Below are positions 38,101 through 45,649 of a DNA stretch of 64,000 nucleotides, piece by piece. A program made the position numbers and the translations under genes. How positions within the stretch are numbered: the stretch's first letter is position 1; each line of letters begins with the position of its first letter. A model generated the notes under the pieces. The model worked only from the letters and a program-made list of their open reading frames with translations, was not told where the DNA came from and did not search any database. Origin of the DNA: Tabrizicola sp. Lineage in GTDB: Bacteria; Pseudomonadota; Alphaproteobacteria; Rhodobacterales; Rhodobacteraceae. The stretch lies in assembly GCF_016792905.1 (NCBI RefSeq), contig NZ_JAEULP010000056.1, positions 53,555-117,554 on the forward strand. The letters are read 5' to 3'.

Positions 38101-38403
38101 AATACGGCCGGACAAAGCTATGTGCTGACCAACGGACCTCGCAGTTACCATCTGCGCTTTGTCCCACGGCGGTTCCGGATGTGGGGCCTGATGTTGCGCG
38201 CGGGCCTCCTGGCCCCGCGCTACAAGGCGCTTCGGGCGTCCGTCGGGGCAGATTGGGCTGCCAATATCGCTGCCTACCGGTCCCCGGACTGGTGGGCCGC
38301 AACCTTCCGTCGCCCAACGGACCAAGCCGGATCTGCCGCTACCGCCCCGACGCCCTTTCCAGACGCCATTGCGTCACCCCAGAAACAGGCAGAAAAGATA
38401 TGA
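35191..38403 (+). CDS. Tandem GlfT2-like galactofuranosyltransferase, two GT modules, first module apparently degenerate
   Basis: About 1070 residues made of two homologous halves. Each half opens with the same phrase (MHVLQTTLLPKTGLPE at 1; LHVLQSTLLPREDLPE near 437) and then LSTDTFFGSFYxxYW. The second half keeps all GlfT2 landmarks: MDDDIVLDE, WWFCILP, IRGDDFEYG and GVWHEPF. The first half has LADDILLDE, WWFCILP and LRGDDFAYG but GIWRNRA, so the first Asp of DDD and the metal-binding His are replaced; it also lacks the long C-terminal extension. The first half may therefore bind acceptor without catalysis. The gene follows glf. A TTG start at 35113 would add 26 residues, and neither start has a clear Shine-Dalgarno. 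Confidence 0.83.
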   Translation: MHVLQTTLLPKTGLPEALYLRLSNPANRPALPLPTARANLGIPLEKGDLLSTDTFFGSFYHSYWKAFTSIGDVAVVVGFRGRGKVRVFEDTGDEILLLCEYELLASKPQRHLIRFRTAGIDTGLINGASSCRLYVEVEAQSSSEVQSIDFVTEIAVSRGVHLSIGISTFNDTNSGAGSQIATILPALVRLAESDPTLNPVHLVNHGPPFTQPAMLAALDSPAVRLSSPAAGPEAPGGLARTLATARAAPEGATHHLVLADDILLDERLIQRAQRFLDYATSDLVLGSAMLDVQFPVRLCMSGAMLAANGQLRMNGQETDVSMVGGLRQITTPTRVDYCPWWFCILPLAPVAATPLPQGPFLRGDDFAYGLDQQQRGIPSLCLPGLGIWRNRAMTLPQGCQTGPSTDDDDCTYDLANRFMPLTSAQGVRRNGATSGRLHVLQSTLLPREDLPETLFLRAIPPRRHGDLVPRSVKSGTAAIRLDPGNILSTDTFFGSFYRAYWQAYTVVRDLAVMVEMAGTARVRIFEETGHGANLIAEDRFRCATPCRFLVDIRSSEVTQWPGEAEIWPSRLFVEVEADETTDVHAIDFITSDAPKRRVTLSIGLCTFNQEHFFARTLCRVARLAASSDAICAVHVVNQGAPFKSDAIRALLNAPKIQAIEQRNLGGCGGFTRTLVEELANPAPASHHLMMDDDIVLDERMILRALRFLNYADREIALGAGMFDILRPHIMYEAGAFLRTDNSIHAYCHDVDLSDPAQLWHFNTPVKTDYNAWWFCILPVERSRTLALPAPVFIRGDDFEYGQRLALDGVPTVTLPGIGVWHEPFYAKPSGWQEYYDLRNRLIFGATYADKVRQLPPLDVIGMITDAILTHNYMAAELRMKAVQDFLRGPRALFARDTEQIHESVMSLAKGNAPEKLDASWKQRPLTPRRPRPGSLRGLVMDQVKSALRTGFGPLWRNSDAVLMDVEAHPGNTAGQSYVLTNGPRSYHLRFVPRRFRMWGLMLRAGLLAPRYKALRASVGADWAANIAAYRSPDWWAATFRRPTDQAGSAATAPTPFPDAIASPQKQAEKI

Positions 38404-38407
38404 CTCC

Positions 38408-39169
38408 ATGAAAGTGTACATCTACACAATCCCCAAGGCAGGAACCTATTTTCTCGCCGATTTCATCGGACGTCTGGGGTTTCACAACACCGGGTTTCAC
38501 GTCAACCAAAAGAAGTTCCTCAATACTGCCAAGTTCGACTTGGAGACCAATGCCCGCTTCCCCTCGCGCGCGATGGAGCGGCAGTCCTTCATGAAGACCC
38601 TGCGCGACATGAACGACGGCGACCTGGCCTTCGGCCACTTCCCGGTGCCGCTTATGGCTTGGATCTTCCCCGATTTCTTCTTTGTTTGCTCGTATCGCCA
38701 CCCACGCCAGACTCTGGTGTCGGAGTTCATCGACTTCCGTTTTCGCCGCGAGGACGTCAACTGGATTGCGCGTGATCAGATCCCAGACGATCGCGAAGCC
38801 TTTTGCACCTACCTGGAACGGCATGGCCAAGGGCATATGGCGGTATTCTCTCAGATGCTCGCGATCACGGTGCTGCGGAACGAACCACTCTGCGGCCGGT
38901 TCCAGACTGAGCAATTCTACATGCTGAACTTCGAGACCTTGCTGAAGTCCCCGCAAAGCGCAGTTGATCTGGCCGGGCGACTGGGTATCGCACCCGACAG
39001 GGCCACCGAAGCGCTGGAACAGACCCGAAATGCCGAAACCAAGACCAAAGCTACCGGGCTGGACATCGACCGCGCCGCTCTCTGGTCGGACCGAGCCGAA
39101 GAATTGTACAGTTCGATCAACGCCGAAGACTATGTGAAGCGCGGGCGCGAACTTGGCTGGACGATATGA
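38408..39169 (+). CDS. Sulfotransferase family protein
   Basis: A 253-residue protein. The N-terminal IYTIPKAGTYFLADFI has the PKxGT 5'-phosphosulfate loop that binds PAPS, and YRHPRQTLVSEFIDF near residue 98 matches the 3'-phosphate-binding element (RxPxxxxxS). FETLLKSPQSAVDLAGRLGI and a C-terminal tail ending RELGWTI are also typical of bacterial sulfotransferases. The ATG at 38408 follows the upstream stop by 4 bp, so it is in the capsule operon. It likely sulfates a sugar of the capsule, though a lipid acceptor is possible. Confidence 0.78.
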   Translation: MKVYIYTIPKAGTYFLADFIGRLGFHNTGFHVNQKKFLNTAKFDLETNARFPSRAMERQSFMKTLRDMNDGDLAFGHFPVPLMAWIFPDFFFVCSYRHPRQTLVSEFIDFRFRREDVNWIARDQIPDDREAFCTYLERHGQGHMAVFSQMLAITVLRNEPLCGRFQTEQFYMLNFETLLKSPQSAVDLAGRLGIAPDRATEALEQTRNAETKTKATGLDIDRAALWSDRAEELYSSINAEDYVKRGRELGWTI

Positions 39170-39312
39170 GGTGGCACTTCCCACCACAGCGCTGAGGGAC
39201 CAATGGCCAACCAGGGTGGTCGACGAAAGACCGGCCGCGACATGGCCGAAAGCCGAGGTCTCGGTAAAGGCGAACCGTTACCGCAGAGCCAGAGATGGAG
39301 GCCGCTTCTTGC

Positions 39313-40113
39313 ATGACCAAGACTGCGTTCATTACCGGAGGATCCAGCGGCATCGGTCTCGCGATAGCCAAGGCTCTGACGGCGCGACACCCTGATATCC
39401 GCCTTGCCCTCTTTGCCCGGGATCAAGACCGTCTGTCCGCCGCCGCAGCGGAGTTGCGCATTGCAGCGCCAGTAGCCGAAGTCCGGACTTTCGCAGTGGA
39501 TCTTGCCCAGGTCGACTCTGCCAGGATCATGATCGACACTGCAGTAAGCACTCTGGGACCGCCCGACATGCTGATCCTTTCGGCGGGAATGACTTTTCCC
39601 GCCCGCTGGGAAAACGTCAGCATGGCGACGTATCGCGCGGTCATGGAGATCAATTTCTTCGCCTGCCTTTCGCTGGTTGCCCAACTTGCACCATTGATGA
39701 CCGCAGGATCAGCCATCGGCCTGATCGGCTCTGCGGCGAGCCTTTCGGGTACATACGGCTATGCCGCGTATACTGCCTCCAAATTTGCCCTGCACGGCTT
39801 GGCTGAAACGCTGCGGATAGAACTGCAACCAAGAGGGATAAACGTCACGCTTTGCCTGCCGCCGGACACCGATACCCCGATGCTTGCGGCCGAACGGACT
39901 TTGCGACCAGCCGTCACCAGCCGCACGGCGGCCAAGGCATCGGTCCTGGCTCCCGAGACGGTGGCGATGGCCCTGTTGCGCGGAATCGACAGGGGTCATT
40001 TCCTGGTCCTGCCAAGCTGGCCGATCAAGCTGCTCTATCTGTTTGGGCCCTGGATTTCGCCGCTGCTCCGCAGACAACAGGTGGCCCTGATCCGACGTCT
40101 CGGCCCGGACTGA
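39313..40113 (+). CDS. Short-chain dehydrogenase, 3-ketosphinganine-reductase-like (RkpH-like)
   Basis: A 266-residue NAD(P)H-dependent SDR. The cofactor loop is TGGSSGIGLAIAKAL and the catalytic Ser and Tyr-x3-Lys lie in IGSAASLSGTYGYAAYTASK. LCLPPDTDTPM (near residue 182) matches the PPDTDTP motif of eukaryotic 3-ketodihydrosphingosine reductase, which is uncommon in ordinary SDRs. The C-terminal part has hydrophobic segments (FLVLPSWPIKLLYLFGPW) that suggest membrane association. It closes the right capsule arm and would reduce the 3-keto amino lipid formed by the oxoamine synthase. The ATG at 39313 follows a GGAGG at 11 nt; 39295 is an alternative. Confidence 0.8.
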   Translation: MTKTAFITGGSSGIGLAIAKALTARHPDIRLALFARDQDRLSAAAAELRIAAPVAEVRTFAVDLAQVDSARIMIDTAVSTLGPPDMLILSAGMTFPARWENVSMATYRAVMEINFFACLSLVAQLAPLMTAGSAIGLIGSAASLSGTYGYAAYTASKFALHGLAETLRIELQPRGINVTLCLPPDTDTPMLAAERTLRPAVTSRTAAKASVLAPETVAMALLRGIDRGHFLVLPSWPIKLLYLFGPWISPLLRRQQVALIRRLGPD

Positions 40114-40265
40114 CCAAGACCTCGACTGGCGATCAACCGCCTGGCTTTGTAACTGATCGTCGACAGTCAATGCCAGTCAAGGCGCAGACCGGCGGCAGGG
40201 TGTTCAAGACCAAGAGCGGCACTGTCCACACCTTAAGGATCAAGAAATTGACAACGCCAGTACGC

Positions 40266-42524
40266 TCATTCGAAAGCCTTGAGTGGAGCGAAGGCAAGGT
40301 CCTCGCTCGTGTCAGACGCGGTGGCTGACAACGGCGGCGCGAAGGACGAAAGCGCCGCCGCTTCGACCGGGTCTGCCGACAGGTAGATCTCAGCCTGCGT
40401 GCCGGGCACCGCGTCGGCGATCATCATTGTCAGGAGTCCGCCCACAGCTGCGGCGCGGCAGTCAGTCGGCACCCCGGCGAGATCGAGCATCAGAATATCC
40501 TGCCCAGGCACCACCTCAGCCTGGCGCGCGTCGCCGCAGGCCGGGAAGTCCGCAGTCACGGACACCCTGCCGTCAGGCCCGAAGCTGCGCGCCGAGACAT
40601 AGACCCGGTCGGGAAGGTCGCCGTAGGCCGCCGTCACCCGGGGCACGGCGCCGCCTGCGCCCTGGCCGAGGTAGGCCACGCTGCGGACCGCATCGTAGAA
40701 GCCGTAGGTGCCAGTATTGCGCCCGCAGCCGGTGACGCCGGGCAGGCTCCGTCCACGAGCACAGCTGTCTGGCACGCGATCGGGGAAGGAGGTCGTCTGC
40801 AGGAACCGCGTGCGCGGGCCGTCGCCCGGGGGCTGCAGCGAATGGCGTCGCGCCAGTGGGTCGGCCACGCCGGGGGCCGCGAGCTCGACCAACGCCACGC
40901 CATGTGGAGGCAGCGCGACAACGCCGCCGGCGAAGTCCTGTTCCTGCGGCTCGGCCTGCCCGTCGGCCAGCACCGACACCCGAACTGTCCCCGCCTGATG
41001 CGCGGCCGGCAGCCCGGCAAGCGTTAGCGGCACCTCCACCGCGCTGCCGGAGCCGTTCCAAAGGAGAACTGCTGCCCCTCCCGCATCAAGACCGGCGAGC
41101 CCGCCGATCCCCTGCCCTTCCAGTACGCCCAGGTCGAGCCGGGTGCGCATGACCGGAAGCTCCATGAACATCCGCAACGCCATGTACCGGGGCGTCGGCA
41201 CGAGCCCGCCGTTCCGCGCCTGCAAAAGGCCGTAAGGTCCACCAATCCAGTAGGACAGGCAGACATGCTGGACGTCGGTCGCCCTCTGCAGCTGCGCAAG
41301 GTCCTGGAGCATGGCGACGGCGGCCTGCATGGGCGTAGCGTCCGTTCCGGCTTGCTTGCTGGGTTCGCCATCCTTGTTGGTCTTCAGTATCTCGGGGGCA
41401 TATTGCGTGAAGATGATCATGCCGAATGACGCATCCTCGCCCATCACCGCGCGGACACCGTTCAGGATCACCGACCAGCCACCGTTGAAGCTGTTGAATG
41501 TCAGGAAGTCGATGGGGGCATCGTCCGAACCGCGGCGCAAATCCTGCACTACCTCCTCGAAGTAGATGCCGCCATCGCCGGTGACTTTTTCGGCATGGAA
41601 GTTCGAAGCGATAAAGCTTGCCAGGCCGAACCGCGAGCGCGGGTGGAGGTGCGGGCGCATTGCCGCGCTGTAGCTGAAGAATAGGTCGGCGATCACTTCA
41701 GCGCTTTTATCCAGAACCTCGTCAAGCGCATCGCGAGGAGTCTTCGCCTTCTCGGCCTTGTGCTTTGCTTTGCCCTCCTTCTCCTTCTCGGCTTCACGTG
41801 CCTCCTTGCGTGCCTCCTTGCGTGCTTCCTTGCGTTCGGCCTTTCGCTCGGCCTTGCTTTTCGCGGGGTCTTCCGCAACGGGTGCTGCCGTCGGCATCGT
41901 GGCGTCCGCTCCGTCCCAGGCCACGAGAGTGTGGTTTGGCTCGTTCCACAACGACCACAGCACGGGATACGGGTGGCGGTCTGCCGCCGTCCAAGCGCCG
42001 ATCAGCGCGGCGGCGCCGTCAATGTCGGTGGGCGCGGGGTGGATTGCTGGCTTTTGCGCCTCCGCGGGCTGGAACTGTGCGGGCGCACCTGTCAGCTGGA
42101 AGAGTTGCGCCACGTTCATCTCACCGAGCATGCGCTCGTAGTCCGTCAGCCACTCTGCTGGCCGGTCATGCAGCACGGCCGGACGGCTGGTAGCGTCGCC
42201 CGGAACGGTGAAGTCCTGCAAAAGCGCTGCCATGGGTTCTCCTGGCCACTTGAACCAGTAGTCGAATTCGATGTTCGAGCACATCAAGCCCGGGCCAAGC
42301 TCGTCGATGAAGCGGCCCGCCTCGGCAAGCTCCTCGCGCCTGATGTTGGTGGCGAGCCCGATCTTCGACTTCAAATTGGGGAAGTACTCGACCACGGAGA
42401 AGTCGGCGACCGCGCCGGTCTCGACCCGGAGTAGCCGCTCCGGCATCGACTCCGTACGCATTGGTGGCGGCAGCGTCGAACCAACGATGACGACGAAGAC
42501 ACCGAAAATGGCGATCATCTGCAT
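40266..42524 (-). CDS. Secreted glycoside hydrolase-like protein (GH39-like barrel) with charged-helix insertion
   Basis: A 752-residue protein with an N-terminal hydrophobic signal (MIAIFGVFVVIVGS) and an AAGGTT Shine-Dalgarno. A TIM-barrel-like region has the acid/base motif WSLWNEPNH near residue 193, as in clan GH-A. The region normally carrying the nucleophile (TE[WFY]) reads MIIFTQYAPE near residue 370, so Gln may replace Glu. Between them (about 220-275) lies a Lys/Glu/Arg/Ala stretch that would form a long charged single helix. The C-terminal part is beta-rich (LLWNGSGSAVEVPLTLAG). It may act on, or only bind, exopolysaccharide. It is convergent with the capsule arm. GH39 assignment is tentative. 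Confidence 0.6.
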   Translation of the reverse strand: MQMIAIFGVFVVIVGSTLPPPMRTESMPERLLRVETGAVADFSVVEYFPNLKSKIGLATNIRREELAEAGRFIDELGPGLMCSNIEFDYWFKWPGEPMAALLQDFTVPGDATSRPAVLHDRPAEWLTDYERMLGEMNVAQLFQLTGAPAQFQPAEAQKPAIHPAPTDIDGAAALIGAWTAADRHPYPVLWSLWNEPNHTLVAWDGADATMPTAAPVAEDPAKSKAERKAERKEARKEARKEAREAEKEKEGKAKHKAEKAKTPRDALDEVLDKSAEVIADLFFSYSAAMRPHLHPRSRFGLASFIASNFHAEKVTGDGGIYFEEVVQDLRRGSDDAPIDFLTFNSFNGGWSVILNGVRAVMGEDASFGMIIFTQYAPEILKTNKDGEPSKQAGTDATPMQAAVAMLQDLAQLQRATDVQHVCLSYWIGGPYGLLQARNGGLVPTPRYMALRMFMELPVMRTRLDLGVLEGQGIGGLAGLDAGGAAVLLWNGSGSAVEVPLTLAGLPAAHQAGTVRVSVLADGQAEPQEQDFAGGVVALPPHGVALVELAAPGVADPLARRHSLQPPGDGPRTRFLQTTSFPDRVPDSCARGRSLPGVTGCGRNTGTYGFYDAVRSVAYLGQGAGGAVPRVTAAYGDLPDRVYVSARSFGPDGRVSVTADFPACGDARQAEVVPGQDILMLDLAGVPTDCRAAAVGGLLTMMIADAVPGTQAEIYLSADPVEAAALSSFAPPLSATASDTSEDLAFAPLKAFE
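41797..41832. repeat. 12-bp tandem repeat inside the GH39-like gene
   Basis: Three consecutive units CGTGCCTCCTTG, CGTGCCTCCTTG and CGTGCTTCCTTG lie at 41797-41832, with decayed copies on both sides. On the coding strand they encode the repeated KEAR units of the charged helix. The insertion may have grown by slippage. Confidence 0.85.
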
Positions 42525-42680
42525 GGCGCAACCTTAGCATGCGTCCCGACGGCACCCAAACGATTGTGGCTGCCCGGCGGGGTTTTGCCAAATCAGTCGG
42601 TGGAGGTGTCTAAGGTTGACTTTGCAGAGGTGCTGGTGTTCGATCCGATGCCAAAGTTGCGTCACGAAGGGAAGCCCGTG

Positions 42681-42974
42681 ATGTCCGAAGACAGCCTTGA
42701 TACCGCGGAAGACGCCGGAGAAGGCGATGGCGAGGGCAAAGGCGCAGTAGGCAAGGCCGCCCGCATCATGGCGCGGGCGCTCTGGCTGGTGGACTGGTCC
42801 GCCGCACATCCCGATGCCACGTCCGAAGAGCGCAAGGCCGCCTGGAAGGCCGGCGTCGAAGGACGGGGTGCCAGGGTGAAGCAGGCGCGAAAGGCACTGA
42901 AGATAATGGGCAAGCGCGGCGTTACCTTCATCGTGGCACCCGGAGCTGGCAACGACGAAGACGACGGCGACTGA
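42681..42974 (+). CDS. Small acidic/basic hypothetical protein
   Basis: A 97-residue protein not recognised. It starts with an acidic, disordered segment (MSEDSLDTAEDAGEGDGEG), has a middle helical, basic part (GKAARIMARALWLVDW and RKAAWKAGVEGRGARVKQARKALKIM) and ends in an acidic tail (NDEDDGD). The ATG at 42681 follows GAAGGGAAG at a good distance; longer in-frame starts at 42564 and 42648 are less likely. It is divergent from the GH39-like gene and convergent with the sulfotransferase-like pair. The middle region could bind nucleic acid or another protein; no function is assigned. Confidence 0.6.
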   Translation: MSEDSLDTAEDAGEGDGEGKGAVGKAARIMARALWLVDWSAAHPDATSEERKAAWKAGVEGRGARVKQARKALKIMGKRGVTFIVAPGAGNDEDDGD

Positions 42975-42999
42975 CCCAGGGCACCAGCCACGCGCTGGC

Positions 43000-43944
43000 T
43001 CAGCGCGCTTGCCGAACCGCCGTTCTACGGCCAGCCAGCACTCGTGCAAGTTGTTGTGCCGCGGCTTCCGAGGGCAGCGCGATTGGGTCGTCGGGTTCGT
43101 CCGGCAGGTCGGCGGGAAAGGTCACGCCGTGACGAGCGGCAAGTGCATCATTCGCTGAAGCGACACGTTGCAACAGTTCGGTTCGTAGCTGCCGTCCGAG
43201 CGCACGGCGCGCCATCAGGGCAGTGTCATCGGCATGCAGCCTGTTTACGGCCGATTCCACCCGCTTCCAGGCGAAGCCGATGCCAAGACGGCTCAGCACG
43301 GCCATGTAGGCCGCACAAAGCATGCTTGGGCTGACGTTGCGGTCCCGCGGCGCTGTCGGCAGCGAGATCCCGGCCGCAGTCGCGAAGGACTCGGCCACGC
43401 CATCGCGCCGGGCGGCCTCGAAGCCCACGGCGACCACCCGGCCGACCTCTGCCCAGGGGGCGAGCATCGCTAGATAGTCCATGTGTTTAGCCATCCGGGC
43501 GCCGTTCACGAAGGCCTCGATGCCGTCATATTCGTTGCCCGCCTTGCAGCGCTGGTTCCACAATGATTCCGCGAACGTGTCCTGCCTGCGCAGGAAGCAG
43601 ACGGCAGTAAGGTCGAACGCGCCGGCGAGCGCGGCAAGCGCCGCTGGATCAGGGCGCATCGTCGGGCCTGAAAGGCCCTCGCCGCTCATCAGCACTTGGT
43701 CGCAGCCCGAAGCCGCAACCTCGGTGCGAAGGTCGGCCAGCATCGCCTCGAAGGCGGGGCCCCCGTCATGCAAGAGCCGCGCCAGGAAGGCATGTTTGCG
43801 TCGGCTGCGTATCGGTAGCCGGTCGGTACTGGGGTAGAGGATGCCCTCGGCCCGCAACTGGCTGCGCTGGCCGACCATCAGCGCCTGCAACGTGCTCGTG
43901 GCAGTCTTGTGAGTGCCGATATGCAGGATCAGGCGTGGCTTCAT
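43000..43944 (-). CDS. Sulfotransferase-like P-loop protein, paralogue 2
   Basis: A 314-residue protein starting MKPRLILHIGTHKTATSTLQALM. HIGTHKTATSTLQ is the phosphosulfate-binding loop of a widespread bacterial sulfotransferase-like family often found with surface polysaccharide genes. FLRRQDTFAESLWNQRCK near residue 137 resembles the 3'-phosphate element. It shares this layout, including the RNVSPSM segment, with the upstream gene 43941-45011, so the two are tandem duplicates. They overlap by 4 bp. Acceptor unknown. Confidence 0.68.
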   Translation of the reverse strand: MKPRLILHIGTHKTATSTLQALMVGQRSQLRAEGILYPSTDRLPIRSRRKHAFLARLLHDGGPAFEAMLADLRTEVAASGCDQVLMSGEGLSGPTMRPDPAALAALAGAFDLTAVCFLRRQDTFAESLWNQRCKAGNEYDGIEAFVNGARMAKHMDYLAMLAPWAEVGRVVAVGFEAARRDGVAESFATAAGISLPTAPRDRNVSPSMLCAAYMAVLSRLGIGFAWKRVESAVNRLHADDTALMARRALGRQLRTELLQRVASANDALAARHGVTFPADLPDEPDDPIALPSEAAAQQLARVLAGRRTAVRQAR

Positions 43945-45011
43945 GGTGACGTCGCCCCGGGCTTGGCAGCCGGGCGATCTGCAACTCGGGGCGCATTGGC
44001 AGGGTCCCGCTCAGCTGTGTTCGCGGTCGCGGCCCCACGCGCCTGGCGCACATCGCGGAGTCGCGTCTGCCGCCTCATCTTGCGTTTGCTGTCGCCCCCT
44101 CCCTGTTCAGCCAGCGCATCCAGATACCGCTCCACGTCCTTACTGCCTGCTGCGGGAATCGGATCCGCGTCTTCTTCGGGCAGAGTATCGGGAAAACGCA
44201 CACCATAGGCCGCAAGAAGTGCCGCATTGTGGTCGGTGAACTGGGCCAGTATCTCGCCGCGCAGTCGTGCACCAAGCGCATGTCGCGTCGGGTCTGCACC
44301 CAACACTTGCTCGATCCATCGGTGGCTGTGCGTCACGCCGGCCCTGTTCAAGGCGGCCATCAATGCGGCATGGCGCATGCCGGGGCTGACGTTTCGGCTT
44401 TTCGACGACGGCGGCAGCGAGATGCCGACGGCGGCAGAGAACGCCTCGACCACGCCAGTTTCGCGCGCGGCCTCGAAGCCGATCGCTGCGACCCGGCCAA
44501 CCGTAGCCCACCTGTCGAGCATGACCTTGTAAGCCATGTGACGCCGCACGGCCGGCAACTGCACGAAGTCGGTGATGTGTCTGTTCGTGCGGCCGTTCTT
44601 GGATCGCTGGTTCCACAGGGATTCGACGAAGCTGTCCTGCCGACGCAACAGGCAGACGACCAGCACGTCGAAGCCGTCCGCTACCGCGCGCAGACGGTCA
44701 AGCGAACTGTCCAATGACTTGGCCGGACCGGACAAACCCTCGGCACTCAGCACCAGCGTGTGGGCACCCGAAGCGTCGAACTCGTCCCGAACGCGCGCCC
44801 ATTCCAAATCAAAGGCGGCGGCGTCGTGAATTAACGCCTCAGCCAGCGCGATGTGCTTGTTCTGATCAATAAAGTCGGGATGGTCAGTGCGCGGGTAGCA
44901 GACACCGGCCTCGCGCAGGTTCTTCCGCTCCGCGGCCATCAGTGCCTGCAGCGTGCTGGTCGCCGTCTTGTGCGTGCCGATGTGCAGGATCAGACGTGGT
45001 CGGGCGGTCAT
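43941..45011 (-). CDS. Sulfotransferase-like P-loop protein, paralogue 1
   Basis: A 356-residue protein. PRLILHIGTHKTATSTLQALM is nearly identical to the N-terminus of its neighbour. LLRRQDSFVESLWNQRSKN, VGRVAAIGFEAARETGVVEAF and SRNVSPGMRHAALMAALNRAGV also match it. The C-terminal ~55 residues (RKMRRQTRLRDVRQARGA onward) are basic and low complexity and absent from the neighbour. The family presumably transfers sulfate from PAPS to carbohydrate. The gene is translationally coupled to the next by a 4-bp overlap. An IS6-type scar lies upstream of its promoter. Confidence 0.68.
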   Translation of the reverse strand: MTARPRLILHIGTHKTATSTLQALMAAERKNLREAGVCYPRTDHPDFIDQNKHIALAEALIHDAAAFDLEWARVRDEFDASGAHTLVLSAEGLSGPAKSLDSSLDRLRAVADGFDVLVVCLLRRQDSFVESLWNQRSKNGRTNRHITDFVQLPAVRRHMAYKVMLDRWATVGRVAAIGFEAARETGVVEAFSAAVGISLPPSSKSRNVSPGMRHAALMAALNRAGVTHSHRWIEQVLGADPTRHALGARLRGEILAQFTDHNAALLAAYGVRFPDTLPEEDADPIPAAGSKDVERYLDALAEQGGGDSKRKMRRQTRLRDVRQARGAATANTAERDPANAPRVADRPAAKPGATSP

Positions 45012-45190
45012 CGCTATCTCCTCTGCCCGCCCAAGGACGGGACTTGTGGTATTGCCAGAGCAAGAGAGGCAATTCGTCGCTTGGGACCCGCTGCTCTGAG
45101 CGAACGGTCAAGTCAACTTTGTGCTTGGCTCTTGCGAAGCAGGCCGACAGGATAGGCGCCGAAGTTCCGCACCGAAGTCTAGCAGAACCG

Positions 45191-45559
45191 ATTCCTCTGA
45201 CAATGCCGTCCCGAGGTGCTGTGAGACGAATGCGAACCAGCCTCCGTTCCTCCTGCCCCGTCCAGGTGCCGCTGCCAGTGGCGATGCGCGCGCATTGCCT
45301 CCACGCGCTTGCCGCGGATCTCGCCAGCGAACCTCGGGCCGAACCTGTTCCAGCAGTACCGCACCGTCTCGTGACCGACTTCGACGCCGTGTTCATGCTG
45401 CAGGTCCTCGACGTTTCCGAGCGAGAGGGAAGCTGGATGTAAAGCATTACCGCCAGGCGCATGATGTCGGGGCTGGCGTTGGAGTGGTGGAAAGCGGAGC
45501 GACGGGTCGTGCGGCAGGCTGGTTGACCGCCCTGGACACCTCAACACAATTCCTCTGAC
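45191..45559. repeat. 11-bp direct repeats flanking the transposase scar
   Basis: ATTCCTCTGAC occurs at 45191-45201 and again at 45549-45559 in the same orientation, enclosing the IS6-type relic. The repeats could be remnants of element ends or of a deletion. They are longer than the 8-bp target duplication usual for IS6. Confidence 0.5.
45254..45507 (-). pseudogene. IS6-family transposase remnant, truncated and frameshifted
   Basis: One frame reads SAFHHSNASPDIMRLAVMLYIQLP and then, after loss of one base near 45430, another frame continues LSLGNVEDLQHEHGVEV, HETVRYCWNRFGPRFAGEIR and HWQRHLDG. Joined, these match the N-terminal helix-turn-helix region and the start of the catalytic domain (W..HLDE) of IS6-type transposases. 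The catalytic Asp/Glu residues further on are missing. The surrounding 638-bp gap (45012-45649) has no intact gene. Confidence 0.75.
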
Positions 45560-45649
45560 CACACCCGATGTCCGGCATGCCACCTACCGGGCCATCTGGC
45601 CAAGGCTTTTGGTCTTGCGAAGGCGACTCGATCCTTGCATTGATCACGG

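Noticed and set aside
42529-42618. 9-bp inverted repeat CAACCTTAG / CTAAGGTTG around the GH39-like gene start
   Set aside because: Arms are 72 nt apart and one overlaps the Shine-Dalgarno of the hydrolase-like gene; too weak to call an operator.
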